Assembly (NCBI RefSeq): GCF_033115175.1
Contig: NC_084835.1
Location: forward strand, 85,433,948-85,497,947
Direction of reading: 5' to 3'
Source: Lepus europaeus
Taxonomy: Eukaryota > Chordata > Mammalia > Lagomorpha > Leporidae
DNA length: 64,000 nucleotides
A program made the translations under genes and the position numbers. Shown piece after piece: positions 10,743-23,420 of the stretch. A model generated the notes under the pieces. The model made no database searches. It saw only the letters and a list, made by a program, of their open reading frames with translations, and was not told where the DNA came from. Positions within the stretch are counted from its first letter, which is position 1. Each line of letters opens with the position of its first letter.

Positions 10743-12959
10743 TGCCTCATCGTAAGTCCCACGGCAGCCACGGAGGTGCTGGGGTGAACGGCTGGCGCTT
10801 GAAGGAAGAGTGGCTCCCTTGCTCCTCGCCGCTGCCAGCTGACATGGGATGAACTGCGTAGCCCTGGTTTTCCACATCCTCCTCCCAGCAGCAAGTGATT
10901 TAAGCTTATTGGATTTATATAACATTGGGAAACGGTAAACTGTGTAAATTTGCTATGTTTTCCAGGGACAGTTATTTATGGAGGGGCATTTTTAACTCAA
11001 GTGCTAGAAGTATTAAATCATTATAATAAATTCATGCTATTCAGACTTTCTTACATTGTAATAAATTTTTTCTAAGCATGAATGAGGAAATCCATGACTC
11101 CCCTAATATACCATTATGTATTTCTTCTCAAAGTGACACAGCTTACTACATCAAGTTGGAGAAGAATAGAAGAAGATTTACTGTGCTAGGAAAAAATAGT
11201 TGAGCAGTGATGAGTGTGAGGAGTTCTTGGGAGCTGGCATGGCAAGCAGAGCATCCCCCTGCCTGCCTGCCTGATGCCTTTTTGCTCCAAACGGAGGAGC
11301 AGCCACACATGGGGAGGGCCTGGCTAGGGGCATATCCCCTGCACTCCCCACCTGAGCACTGCCAGAGCCTTAGGGCAGAGAAATGGAGCCAAAGACCCTC
11401 GTGGCCTCTGTCCTGTCCTGTCCAGGTGGAGGTGTTGGAGTGAGGCTATATAGAAAGTGAAAACTGTTCTGTCCTCATGTTGTCAAATCCCTGCCAAAAG
11501 CACAGCTCTGCGTAGACAGCTGGCCAGAGCCTTCGGTTCTCGCTCCTCACCTGCAAATCCATCTGGACCAGAAAGCTCGGAGTTCCCATCAGATTCCCAA
11601 GAAAGCTGTGGTCTCCCAAATAGCAGCCATCCATGGTTGTGCGTGAACTCTGAAGCATTTCTGGCCACCCACTATGTGCCAGGCAAAAGCCAACAGTTTG
11701 GCTCCTAACCTGGAGCAGGCGCAAGGCAGTGAGACAGAAGATCAGGCTGAGCTGCAGTTAGAGTTCCCTGAGGGGAGTGCAGTCGCAGAGGTCCGAAGAG
11801 CAGCCTTTTCCCAAACAGAGGGGCCGCGCAGACGTCGGCAAGGAGATGAGGAACCCAAGGGGAGTGAGCCCGAGGACAGCTAAGCCTGCAGTTTGTACTT
11901 GGAGGCACAAAAAGGCCTTGTGGGAAGAGACCTGTGTAGAGTCCATCCTTGGCCTCAGCTTACAGTTTAATTATTGCTCCACCCACATTCAAGTCACTGC
12001 TCTACCACTGTAGCCGGGGGTGACACTGTATAAGTCACCAAACTCAGTGCCTCCATGGGCAAAATGGAAATAGCTTACGTATACACACCTGCCTGGCTTG
12101 GCCTGCCTGGCTGGGGTCTGATGAAAAGCAGCCCATGCACCTGCTAGGGAAAAAAACTTTACACCTACCAGGCGTGTTCCTCATTTATCCGCAAGCTGAC
12201 ATGAGTGAGTCCCTCTGAAGCACGGGGAGCCGGGAACTCCACGGCAACCGGGCAGTGCTGGGCCTGTCAGCTCCCAGCTATTGCTGTTCCCCACCGCAGG
12301 CTCCACCTCAGGCTTCGAGCTGCTGCTTAGCTTCCAGCAGGGCGACCCCTGGCCACACTTGTCCCAGTTTCAGCCTGCCATTTGCCTCTGTTTCTCCCAC
12401 CAGCCTGGAACCTCCTCCACCAGGCAAGGTCCTGGCTTTTCAGGACACCCTGGACTCAAGATCTCAGCCTTGAGGAGCTTCCGCAGCAGACAGAGCCCAG
12501 GGCGGTGCCAGGGCTGGGACCTCTGAGCTGTGGCCCACAGGGTCACCTGCCTCCATCCGGGGTCTGTGGGTGCCTCAGCACCCTGCCTCCTCCCCTTGCC
12601 GCCTCTAGTATTTTTCAGTCAGTCCCTTCTCTCTCCAGAACCCAATACCCAGTGATACTGTTTCCTCACTTTGCTAGCCAGGCTCCTCCTAGGCCCAGGC
12701 GTGAGAACGGGCTTCCCTGGTTGTTTCTGAGCCACAGCTGGTTTGTGGCTCCTCAGTGGGCTGCAGGCAGAAACACAGTGGCCTCATCCCAAAGCCAGGA
12801 TACAAGCTCGTCATGTCCATGTGCAGGCACTTTTCCTTTCAGGATAGCCAGCACGCGACCCAGAAAAGACACAGGCATGGCTGTTGTCCCTCCAAAGCCT
12901 GATTCAGGGGGCGGACAGCCCTCCCCAGACTGACCCAGCACATGTGCACGTTAGCCACC
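10743..12959. other. Intergenic; AT-rich island and MIR remnant
   Basis: An AT-rich island at 10868-11190 carries two plus-strand AATAAA hexamers (11025-11065). A MIR remnant (plus) lies at about 11970-12095. The 183-codon frame at 12382-12933 lies in C/T-rich DNA and resembles nothing known. Confidence 0.5.
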
Positions 12960-13071
12960 TTTTTTCTTTTTAACGTTTTATTTTGAAGTCAGACTTAATG
13001 AAGATTTTAGAACTAATACAAATAATTCTTGTACACCTCTTGCCAATTTAACTCCCTTGCTTTAATATCCA
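12960..13071. repeat. Old L1-like fragment, left part
   Basis: An AT-rich remnant, cut by the following SINE, resembling the old L1 sequence that appears to resume at about 14859. Confidence 0.45.
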
Positions 13072-13415
13072 TTTTTTAAAAGATTTATTTATTTATTTGA
13101 AAAGCAGAGTTACAGAGAGGCAGAGGCACGGGGGTTGGGGGAGAGAGAGAAAGAGATGTCTTCCATCCACTGGTTCACTCCCCAAATGACCACAATGCCG
13201 GAGCTGTGCTGATCTGAAGCCAGGAGCCAGGAGCTTCCTCTGGGTCTCCCACGCAGATGCAGAGACACAAGGATTTGGGCCATCCTCCACTGCTTTCCCA
13301 GGCCATAGCAGAGAGCTGGATCAGAAGTGGAGCAGCCAGGGCTCGAAAAGGCACCTAAATGGGATGCCGGCACTGCAGGCAGCGGCTTTACCCACTATGC
13401 CATAGCACCGGCCCC
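13072..13415 (-). mobile_element. Lagomorph C-repeat SINE
   Basis: Reverse-orientation full-length copy (gatttatttatttatttgaa ... ccactatgccatagcaccgg). Confidence 0.94.
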
Positions 13416-13419
13416 TATC

Positions 13420-13423
<4 letters not shown>

Positions 13424-13454
<31 letters not shown>
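13424..13454. repeat. T31 homopolymer
   Basis: Thirty or so uninterrupted T residues between a SINE and an L1 3' end. Confidence 0.95.
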
Positions 13455-13456
<2 letters not shown>

Positions 13457-13757
13457 GATCTCTGTCCTTAATGTGTTGTCCAATGTGAATTAATGCTATA
13501 ACTAGTACTCAAACAGTATTTTACACTTTATGTTCTGTGTGGGTGCAAACTGTTGAAATCTTTACTTAGTATATACTAAATGGATTTTCTGTATATAAAG
13601 ATAATTGAAAATGAATCTTGATGTGAATGGAATGGGAGAGGGGGTGGGAGTTGGGAGGGTTGTGGGTGGGAGGGAAGTTGTTGGGGGGGGAACATAGTAA
13701 TCCATAATATGTACCTTGGAAACTTATATTTACTAAATAAAAGTTAAAAAAAAAAAA
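13455..13757 (+). mobile_element. Rabbit-type L1 3' end (5' truncated)
   Basis: G-rich 3'UTR (gggagagggggtgggagttg), then atatttactaaataaaagtt and an A-tail, as in young lagomorph L1s. No open frame remains. Confidence 0.85.
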
Positions 13758-14515
13758 GCAAAGGATCACTAGGAAGTAAGCACAGACCTGTGGGATAGAG
13801 TTAGCAAAGGAAGGACACAGGCCTTCTGCCTGAGCTGGGTGGAACCAGAAACAAGAACAATGCAATCCCTTTATGTTGCATCCAAAGCCCAGCTATAATC
13901 AAAATGCTCTACAGTTGTATTTAAAGACATGAGTTCAAATATTTATTCTAGAACTTTTTTTAAAGTTCTCCAGAAATTTATTCTTCTAAGATTAATTATT
14001 AAACTTCGCAAGGATTTGTACATTCCAAACAAAATATAGTTGAAAAATCATTTAACATGGCATAAAAAACATGAAATACTTAGGAATATTATGAAATTAT
14101 GGATGATATCTATGCTGAAAATAAGCAATAATGAAAGACAATCCAAATCAATAGAAAAATATGCCTTGGTAAGAATATCAATAAGATGTCAATTCCTCCG
14201 AAATTCTTCTATTTATTAACTGCATCCCACATCTCAGCATCTGGGTTTGAGATGCTGTTTCTTCACTCCAGATTACAGTTCACTAGTAAGGTGCACCCTG
14301 GGGGCAGCAGATGATGGCTTAAGTAGTTGGAAGCTGAATCTACTTGGGAGAACAGGATTGAGTTTCCTGTTTCTGGCTTCAGCCTGTGCCAGCCCCTACT
14401 GTTGCAGGTGGGAGTATGGGAGGGAAGGAGAGTGGGTAGGAAGTATCACTATGTTCTTAAACCTGTATATATGGAATACATGAAGTTTGTATAACTTAAA
14501 TAAATTTTTAAAAAT
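13758..14515 (+). repeat. Degenerate L1 and SINE debris
   Basis: An L1 ORF2-like remnant lies at about 14060-14205 (gaaatacttaggaatattat, aataagatgtcaattcctcc), an old C-repeat SINE at about 14220-14400, and a second L1 3' end at 14400-14515 (gtatcactatgttcttaaac, ataacttaaataaattttta). All are decayed and non-coding. Confidence 0.65.
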
Positions 14516-14561
14516 AAAAAAGATTATTTACTTTATTTGAAAGCACTACAGAGAAAGGAGG

Positions 14562-14603
<42 letters not shown>

Positions 14604-14846
14604 TTTCCATACACTACAATAGCTAGGGCTGGAGCTGGGGATGGGCCAGGCTGAAGCCAGGAGCTTCATCCAGGTCTCTCCTGTAGATGCAGGATCCCAA
14701 AGACTTGGGCCATCCTCTGCTGCTTTCCAGGCACATTAGCAGGGAGCTGGATCAGAAGTGGAGCAGCCGGGACTTGAACTAGCACCCATATGGGATGCCA
14801 GCACTGTGGACAGTGGCTTAACAAGATACTCCACAGCGCCAGCCCT
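14516..14846 (-). mobile_element. Lagomorph C-repeat SINE
   Basis: Reverse-orientation copy with (GA)n at 14567-14599 and the end ctccacagcgccagccctta. Confidence 0.92.
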
Positions 14847-15240
14847 TATCATCCTTTTTTTTTATTTTTTCATGCATTTACAGACACTCATTACTTTTCC
14901 TCTGAAATACCTGAGAGTAAATTTCAGGGCTAATTCCCCTCTTTCCCTAAAAACCAGGAGAGAGTCTTACAGAACCATGGTACAACTAGCAAAATCGGGA
15001 CATCAACTCTAAAACGGTATTGTTTAATCGCACCTATAGACCTTACTTAAAATTTGCCAATTGCTATGCTAAGAAACTTTATAACAAACCAAATAATAAT
15101 AATGACTGGGGCCCAGGATCCGATCCAGGATCACAAGTTGCGTCTAGCTGTCATCTCTCTAGATGAGCACAGCCATTTATTCCATAGTATGTCCTCCCAT
15201 TTGGGATTGTCTGATGTGTCCTCATGATTTGATTCAGGCC
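14847..15240. repeat. Old L1-like fragment, right part
   Basis: Phrases such as cctgagagtaaatttcaggg, cagaaccatggtacaactag and caggatccgatccaggatca match an old mammalian L1-derived repeat. Heavily diverged. Confidence 0.6.
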
Positions 15241-17994
15241 ATGCATTTCAGCAAGAGGAAACACTGCAGAGTCCTTGGCACCTTGGGCCAGGAGGCCAGG
15301 AGAGCTCGCTACACGTCTGGTGCTAGGAACTTTAGTCACCTGATTAAGGTGGAGTCTGTCCGGTTTTCCCATTGTAAAATGACGGACTTTTCTTTTGTAA
15401 ATGGTATCTTAATGAGGAATCCTTTGAGGCTGAATCAATCGTGTTTCCCATCTCTGCTTTACACACTAATTCCATCATCCCTTTAAGTCCTTAGCCTTCT
15501 CGGTGCCCCTGGTGACTCCCTTTGACCAACCTAGTGCTGGGGGAGAGATCAGAAAAAGAGCTGGTTCACTTCTTGCCCTAGGGACTGGAGTAGGAGCTCC
15601 CCACGGCACAGGAAAGTGGCCCCAGGGGGCAGACCCTACTCTGGGGACCATCAGGGTGCAAACGGAGGCAGTTTGACAGAGAGCCCCTTGAAGCAGAAGG
15701 ATGCTGTACTGACACTTCTAAGAAGAGGGCGAAGTTGAGTGAGCTGGGATGTGGAACAGCACGCACAGCCGTGTGCGTGAGCCATCATCGGAGGCCCTAG
15801 CAGGAAGTCCAGCATCCCAGGAGCTCCCAGTGCCCTGGGAAGACCAAGCTTTCACTACCAGGCTTTCTTCTGACTCCTGTTGAGAAACAGGTGGGACAAT
15901 GTGGCACCGAGGGACCTTGCAGAAGGCATGCCAGGCTTGGGGTACTTGAGAAGACCAAAATCTCACTCGCCACCTCTTCCACACACAACACACACTGCCG
16001 AGCTCCAGCTCCGTGCCAGGCATGGGAGCCAGCACTGCAGGTTGGAAATGCTCTCGAGTGTATCTTGGTTGAAAGGGGTGCCTGGAGCCCCAAAACATCC
16101 TGCGGCCACTCAGCTCTCAGGGCAAGGTGGCAGGGGTCTTCTGCCCAGAGTGCAGAGCCGATTGACATGGGCATAACACATGCTGGCTTCTCTCATTCCA
16201 GGTGACTTCTCTCCAGGTCTGGGCTACGGGCACTCACAGCCAAGAACCTCCGCTGCCCTCCACCTTCTCCACGGATGCCTCCCAGTACTGAGAAGAGAGC
16301 TCTGGACACAGCCCACAAGGGCCAAATCCTTGTGTCTCGGGATACCTGCTCACTTTGCAGAGGATGAAACCGAGGCCAGAGAGGCCTGCCCCCACGGCTC
16401 TGGCCTGTGGTTAGGTGGCATGTTTTTGTTGGAGGCACGGAAACACAGCAAAGAGAATTCAGAGCCAGGAGCCATCATGCAAGGGGCCTCTTCCGGTGTA
16501 CCCCTGGACAACAACTCCAAGCATGCACTCTGCCACCAGGCCAACCCGAGTTCAACCCCAGCTCCGTGGCTCACTGTGCGACTGGCACACCTAAGTGCAC
16601 CTGTGCAGTGCGGTCCATGCTGCTGGGGAGACCAGGCTGGTGTCAGAAGCAGCCAGGACAGTGTATGGATGGTCAACAAGGCCATGTCCTCCCCAGCCTA
16701 TCCCCCAGGACACCTGGCTGTTAAATTCTTCAGCTCTGGGGTCTTTGTTCCTCCACACCCCCTCCCTTGGCATCTATGTATTCCTGCTCACCGTCCATGT
16801 CCGTCACCTGACACAGGTGTCTCCAGTCTGGCTTCTTGCCTTCCCGCCTTGTGCTGCCCTGGCTGCCTGCACAGTTCCATCCCTCTATGCTATGGTCATC
16901 TTTTCCCACGTCAGGGAACCTCGTGTGGGGAAACAAGCGCACCTGACTTTAGGCTCCATTACCTCCTTGCAGTGTGATCTTGAGCAAGTGACCCACCTTG
17001 TCCAAGCCTCTGATTGTTCATCTGCAGAATTACTTTCAGAATCAAAGAGAATGTACATTAACATACATCTGAGAGAATGTTCATTACACACCTCGCATGT
17101 TGCCTGGAAGGTGGCTACATGTGTGGAGTCTTCATCGCTTTTCCGCTAATCCGCAGCACAGTGTAGCCCGCGGTACGGATGTTGTAGACGCTGCTTTAAC
17201 AGTTCAAGCAATAAATTAACTCCCCACCCCATGGCAAATTTCGCTGAAAGAGCAGAACTGAGGCCCAAGTCTAACCCAAAGGAAGAGTCCTAACGATGGG
17301 ACCCAAGGCCCTGAGCAGGGCTGGGATGCCACGAGGAGAGGCCTGGGGCTGGTGTGTTGGGGCTACCCAGGAGCCACCCGCAAGCCTGCATCCTGTCTGC
17401 ACACAGTGAAGACGACCCACAGAGGCCTCGCTTCTGGACCCTATAAAGAAAGCAAAGAGGGAAGGGAGATAAAGTTGGAAACACCTGGCCCCTTCCCTGG
17501 ACTTCTGGCCATGCCCATGCCCATAGCCCCCGGAACTGGCCCCCAGGAAGAGGAACAGAGAGACAGGCATGGCAGAGCTGAGCCCCGCTAGAGGCCCTGA
17601 GGCCATGAGGCATCTTTGTGCTTCCAATGGAGAAGTCCGGAGTCACTTTTGTTCTTGATTTTGAGTTGTACAGAACCATACTGCCTGATCTGAAGAATTT
17701 GCCCAGAGTTCTCTCCAGAGTTTAGTGTACAAGGGAAAACAGTGGCATCACTCCAGAGGCTTTTGAATTTCAAGTAGCTGCATGAACCATTACCAATATT
17801 ATTCATGTCCATTTAATTTCTTCTCCTTGTTACTAATAGATGCTACCTGGGTCTGTGGGTTCTTTCTGTCTGCCTCTATAGGCTCCCTTCTGTCCCTACC
17901 ACTAGAAAGCGCTACCAGGCAGGGGAAATACCTGCCATGGGCAACACGGTTAGAAACGTGTTGTTCACTCTCCTGAAAGTTCTTCAGCTCTGGG
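15241..17994. other. Intergenic; MIR remnant, no gene supported
   Basis: A MIR remnant (plus) lies at about 16965-17120 (gtgatcttgagcaagtgacc). The longest frame, 16180-16977 plus (265 codons), is in C-rich DNA with no domain, no recognised homolog and another frame of similar length overlapping it, so it is not called. Confidence 0.5.
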
Positions 17995-18345
17995 CTCCTG
18001 CATTGTGACATAGTGGGGTAAGTCCTGGCTTGGGATGCCCACATCCCAGATCAGAGGGCTGGTTAGAGTCCTGGCTACTCCGCTTCTGATCCAGCTTCAT
18101 GCTAATGCCCACTCTGAGAGGCAGCAGATAATGGCCCAAGTGCTTGAGTCCTGCCACCCATGTGGGAGACCTGGCTGGAGTTCCTGGCTCCTGCCTTTGG
18201 TGTGGACCAATCCTGGCTATTGTGGACATTAGAGAATGAGCCAGTGGATGGAAGATCGATCTCTTTCTCTCTCTCTTCCTTATCTCTGTCACTCTGTGTG
18301 CATTTCAAGTACATACATACATACATACATAAAGTACTCCAGCTG
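17995..18345 (+). mobile_element. Old C-repeat SINE with (CATA)n tail
   Basis: A diverged body (gcttgggatgcccacatccc ... gctcctgcctttggtgtgga) ending in six ACAT units at about 18310-18331. Confidence 0.85.
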
Positions 18346-18574
18346 TAGCTCAGATAACCAAGGAGAGAAGGCAAGGAAAGAATTGGAGCTTAAGTCAACA
18401 TGGACACGGCCACGTCTTAAAGCTAAAATTGGGATTCTTGAGAGGAGTAAGTTAGTGACAGGAGGGGAGGTGGGAGACCTGAAAGAAGTGCTGGAGGGGA
18501 GGTGTGGAGCAGCTGATTGACAGCTGAAGGGGAAGTTACAGCCTGCTGGAGACATGGCTCAATATAGCACAGCC

Positions 18575-18780
18575 ATGGGACAGGCCTGGCTGCAAACCAC
18601 GGCTCCTGGTCACGTCGTCATGGGACCTAACCATGTCGAGCCTCAGTTTTCTCATCTGCACAATAGGATAATAATGCCTCTATCGTTGAATTACCGAGAG
18701 ACTTAGATGAGGTTGTAATTACATAGCCCTTGACACAGCGTCTACCACACAGCAAGCACCCCGTGAATGATGGCTGCACC
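18575..18780 (+). repeat. MIR SINE
   Basis: Forward core: gagcctcagttttctcatct, gcacaataggataataatgc, agcaccccgtgaatgatggc. Confidence 0.85.
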
Positions 18781-19014
18781 CACGCCATGCATGCAGCACA
18801 CATGGTTCAGAGTGACTGGGAGGGCCCCAATTCCTCTGCTGAATCAGCAGCTCTGAGCAGCGGAAGGCTTGGGCTCTTCTCTGGGGAACCCACAGGCCGG
18901 TGCGGGAGTGTGGGCATCTCCCTCTGGCTCTGCATCTCCCTACTGAAGATGAGGATGAGAGCCCAGTTCCTCCCACCACCCCCACAATCCCCAGCCATGC
19001 ACTGAAGGATTAGG

Positions 19015-19292
19015 GCAGACATGGGGATTTGGCTCGGCAGTTAAGACACCATTCGGGATGCCCACATCCCATATCGGAGTGCCTTGGTCTTGGCTCTGCT
19101 TCTGATTCCAGCTTCCTGCTAAAGTACTTGGGTTCCTGCCACCCATGTAGAAGTTCTGGGCTCCTGGCTTCAGCCCGACCCAGCCTTGGCTGATGCAGAC
19201 ATTTTGAGAGTAAAGCAGCACCTGGAAGATTTCTCTCTGTGTCTCTGTCTCTCTGCCTTTCAAATGAATACATTTTTTGGAAAAAGATCAAA
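19015..19292 (+). mobile_element. Old C-repeat SINE
   Basis: A diverged copy: gggatgcccacatcccatat, ctgattccagcttcctgcta, then ctctgcctttcaaatgaata. Confidence 0.85.
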
Positions 19293-21110
19293 CTAAACAA
19301 GAAAATAGGTTAATGCTATCTGCCTCTAGGGAGGGGAACAGGTGAGGGCTTGAGATTCACGGGGTTGGAGGAGGAGAGCTCCTGGTATCCTTTATGCTAC
19401 ATTGGAATTCTGAAATATCTGAATACATCACCTAGCAAGCAAAGAAGGAAAATGTCTTAAATGCAAATACCTAATCAGCATGCAGCCTGAGGCCCTATGA
19501 ACCGGGAGGAGGGTGGGTGTAGGCAGCATTGGCCAGAGTACAGCTGGAACGCTCTTGGGGAAAGAAGGGACACAGAGAGCCAAAGGGGAGTAGGGGAGTC
19601 AGCTAACAGCCGTGCTGAAAAAGGGGCAGTGGGAGCCAGAGGGGAGCCCCCTGGGAACACCACGGGGGCACTGGACTTGAAGCTTCCCTCTGAGGGATGT
19701 CAACTCTCAAAGGAACGGAGTGAGGGAAAGGGAAGAGGAGGGGACCACGGTCTGAAGGCTCTGTTCTGTGGATCCGCGCAGCAGGTACATTCACTAGTGG
19801 GGGCCACGTGGTGTAGAACATGGCTGCATGCGGCCATGTCTCAGTTACTCCTTAAATCTCTTAGGGGTGTCGCTTCTTATTCCCATTTTAGAGATAAGGA
19901 AATGGAGTCTCAGTGAGGTTACATTGCTTTTCCACAGTGACACAGAAGGTATCAGAGAGAATGGGGATTTGAATCCTGGCCACAGTCCATGTCTTCACTT
20001 GGGTATGCCCAATCTCTTCCACAAAAGGGGGAGGGGGTTATCCTGCACTCCTGGGAGTGTGGGAGCCCAGAGAAGGAGCAAGAATAGGAGGGAAAGGGGA
20101 GGGTGGCTTGGAGAAGCGGAGGCCCCAGGAGAGAGGAAGGTAAAAGGCTCATCCTTGCATCATCTCCAAGGCACAGAGCTGGCTACACACTTAACGCACT
20201 ATTACTTACAAAGCATTTCCCAAACACCCACCTTTCAGAATCTGCCTTCAGTTGTCTGTAATTTGTTTTTTTTCCTTCCCTCCTTGACTCACTCAGTCAC
20301 GCAGGCAGTGAATCAATACCGCCTGAACCACTCTGGCTGTCAGAAGGTGGTGGGTGGAGCAGTGTCGCCAGCCATCTTTGTTTCTGGGCGCATTCCATTT
20401 TGGGCAATAGGCAAATGGCATTCACAGCCAAGCCCAACACTCACCTTGGGCTAGGCTGATTGAGCCCCCAAGTGACCCCTAAGCCTCTTCTTCTTCACCT
20501 TAATGGGCAGGGAATGCTCATCTGGTCCCACCTGGAGTCATGGGAGCAGGCCCTGCAGATACATGCCTGAGCACCTGCAGATTCCCCCAACCACACCCCA
20601 CCCAGCCTGTCCCCAGAGGCAGCAGTGCCGGGAGATGGCAGCGTAGGCAGCCCTCACGTCTCTCTCCCTCTTCTGGAGTTTTATGTGAGAGAGGGGGCGG
20701 GATCCTGCTCAGGACCAGAAAACAGATCTTCAGCAAAACCCAGAGCAGATGGGAGCTCCTAAGTGAAAGCTCTCAAGAAACGCTTCTTTTCACCTTTCCA
20801 TGTAGCATCGCAGAGAAGGGAGAGGCGCTGTGAATGCACAGGGACAGAGCAAGAGCCTGGAGGTCCCTGGGAGGTCCCTGGGGAGGGCCTCGCACCCAGA
20901 GCCAGATGCACCCGAGGATAAGGCACACTGCACGGCAAGTGTGCGGCGCCCTGCAGGGCAGAGCTGGCTTCCAGACAGCAAAGCAGCAGGAAAGCACTGA
21001 GGGGCTGCTGAGGTGTCCACCACTGAGCGGACTTCAGACCTGGGGTCTGCATGCAGCTGATGATGGGTTAATGATGATGCTAAGGGGTGGACACACAGGG
21101 GCTCCTTATG
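19293..21110. other. Intergenic; MIR remnant, no gene supported
   Basis: A MIR (minus) lies at about 19840-19985 (tattcccattttagagataa, ggaaatggagtctcagtgag). A short direct repeat, ggaggtccctg, occurs at about 20859 and 20870. The 208-codon frame at 19828-20454 runs across the MIR and is not coding. Confidence 0.55.
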
Positions 21111-21425
21111 CAAGTGTCTCTACTTTTTCTAAAAACTTTGGGAGTCTGACACACACACACACACACACACACGGCACTCCCATCTGCTGGTTCACTCTCC
21201 AAATGCCGGCAATGGACAGAGTTGGGCCAGGCTGAAGCCAGAAGCCAGGAACACAGGGCAGGTCTCCCATGTGGGTTGCAGGATTCCATTTATTTGCCCC
21301 AACACCTGCTGCCTCCCAGGATCTGCATTGACAGGAAGCTGGAATCAGGAGCCAGGGCCAGCAATGGAATCCAGACACTCAAATGTGGGCTGCAGCAACT
21401 TACCGGCTAGGCCAAACACATGTCC
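21111..21425 (-). mobile_element. C-repeat SINE with (CA)n, diverged
   Basis: Reverse orientation. The normal (GA)n part is replaced by a (CA)n tract at about 21151-21172, then catctgctggttcactctcc, acctgctgcctcccaggatc and ggctaggccaaacacatgtc. Confidence 0.82.
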
Positions 21426-23100
21426 CACTGTCTCCATTTTTGGTTATGACGCTTTAAATAGAAAGCTTGTAATAAAGAAACAGAGGGTCTTTTAAAAACA
21501 GGAGCACTGTGAAGGAGCCACACACTGCAGGTGAGACTGGAGCAGAGGCCATAGATACCAACAGAAATGAATGAGAATCGGGTCCTGGGTTTTCTTACAC
21601 TGCAGATCAGAAGTTCTTAACCTGGGAGTGAGGGATGAGCTGCAGGGACCCCGGCACACCGAGTGACCCCATGTTGTCAGCAAGTTTTCAAAGAAGCTTT
21701 GACTTTGCCCCCAGAGGTTAATACATTGTATTCTCTCTTAAATGTGCTATGCATATATTAGTGACTTGGTGTGTGGGTTTTAAACTGCAGGCTTATTTTG
21801 TAGTCCTGGCACAGTCACATCTGGCTCTGGAGTTTTCACCTCCCCTCTCAGTCAACCAGGCCTGGAAGAAGCAAAGTTCGCCGGTTGGCTCCACAGCCCC
21901 TCTCTGAGGGCCATTCCCAAAGCCCTCTACAACTCCAAGCCACGGCACCTTGGGGGGCAGAAAGGCAGGCAAGGAGACAAAGGTTCAGACTGAGGAAGTG
22001 GAGACTAAGAAACAGGAGGGGTCTGGGAAGCTCAGCGGGGGGCCCTTCCGGGTACTGCCTGGGATGTGGGTGGAATAGGAGCTGGGCCTGAACCAGCATC
22101 CTCAGGCAGACTCCGCGGCTCTCGGGGCAAACATCCATCTGAAAGCGCGGTTCAGAATCCTCAGAGGCCAAAATCTGTACACCTCCCCCATCTTCCCGGA
22201 AAATTCCCTAGAAAACACCTGTGTGCTCCTCCTAGGGTGGCACTGCCCCAGGCTGACATCAGCTGCCCAGGGTGGGCAGGGCAGAGTGTCACCTGGGCTG
22301 GCAGCATGGTGGACAGAGAAGGGTGTCAATTTTGGGGGTGGTGAAGGTCTCACAGGTCCCACTCCCTCAGCACCATCTCCACCTAGGAGGCAAGGATTGA
22401 CTGAAGCTCCCACTGGCCGAGCCACGAGGCCTTGTCTCTGCTGCTCGACACTTGGCAGGCCAGGGTGAGGAATGAGGCTGAGAGGACACAGGAGAGAGTA
22501 GAGGAGCAGATGGACCTGGGGTCCAGGTGTGGCTCTGCAGCCGGGGCTGCCACTGTCCTCTTCAGAGGAGACAATGAGGACTGGAGCCATTCCCTACTCT
22601 TCTAAGGAGGCGGCCACAGGCAGGCAGCCTGAGACCCTTACCTCCACAACTCCTCTCCTGTCCCCTAGGGATCTGAGCTTCCACGCCCCTAACCATGTAG
22701 AGATGGGGACCCGTGGAGGGGGTCTGCTCCTTCCTAGGCCAGGCTGCAGAGCTGGGGGCTGAGGGCAGGGAGGGAGGGAGGGGTGCACAGGCTTGAGAAG
22801 TCTCAAGCATGTGGTATGTATGGGTTTGGGCTGTCATTGTGGGAGATCTACCCCCCTTCGCCAGGTCCTGGCTTGTTCCCTACCCCATTCAGAAGCCACT
22901 TAGGGTGTGGATGGGATAGGTCTCCTCTGGCTCATGTCTAAGTATGGAAAGTGAAAGTATAGCATCCCAGGAAGCTGCCCCTTCTATACCCCTTTTCCAT
23001 CATCTTGAACCCCAGGGCAGCAACCAGAATCTTCAGCTAGTTCCCTCTAAGCCACTGTCCCAGCATGGAAGTGGAAGCAGGAGCAAGAACAAGAGTCCCC
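21426..23100. other. Intergenic, no gene seen
   Basis: GC-rich unique sequence. Overlapping frames around 21.85-22.85 kb on both strands (up to 162 codons) reflect composition; no family resemblance. Confidence 0.5.
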
Positions 23101-23420
23101 TGGGGCTGGCACTATGGTGTAGTGGGTGAAGCCACCACCTGCAGTCCTGCCATCCCATATGGGTGCCAGTTCAAGGCCCAGATGTTCCACTTCTGCTCTA
23201 GCTCTCTGCTATGGCCTGGGAAAGCAGTGGAAGATGGCCCACGTGCTTGGACCGCTGTACCCATGTGGGAGACCTGGAAGAAGCTCCTGGCTCCTGGCTT
23301 TGGATCTGCCCAGCTCCAGCCATTGCAGCTGCTTGGGAAATGAACCAGCAGATGGAGGACTCCCCCCGCCCTTTTCTGCCTTTCAAATAGATAAATAAAT
23401 ATTAAAAAAAAAAAAAAAAA
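23101..23420 (+). mobile_element. Lagomorph C-repeat SINE nearest the CELF4 3' end
   Basis: GGGGCTGGCACTATGGTGTAG start, catcccatatgggtgccagt, tail caaatagataaataaatatt and A-run. It lies about 400 bp beyond the inferred CELF4 cleavage site. Confidence 0.94.

Noticed and set aside
16180..16977. 265-codon plus-strand open frame
   Set aside because: Lies in C-rich intergenic DNA with overlapping long frames in other phases, has no recognised domain, and its codon pattern looks like background composition.
22102..22590. 162-codon minus-strand frame with good length
   Set aside because: Heavily overlapped by frames on the other strand, no domain and no splice context.
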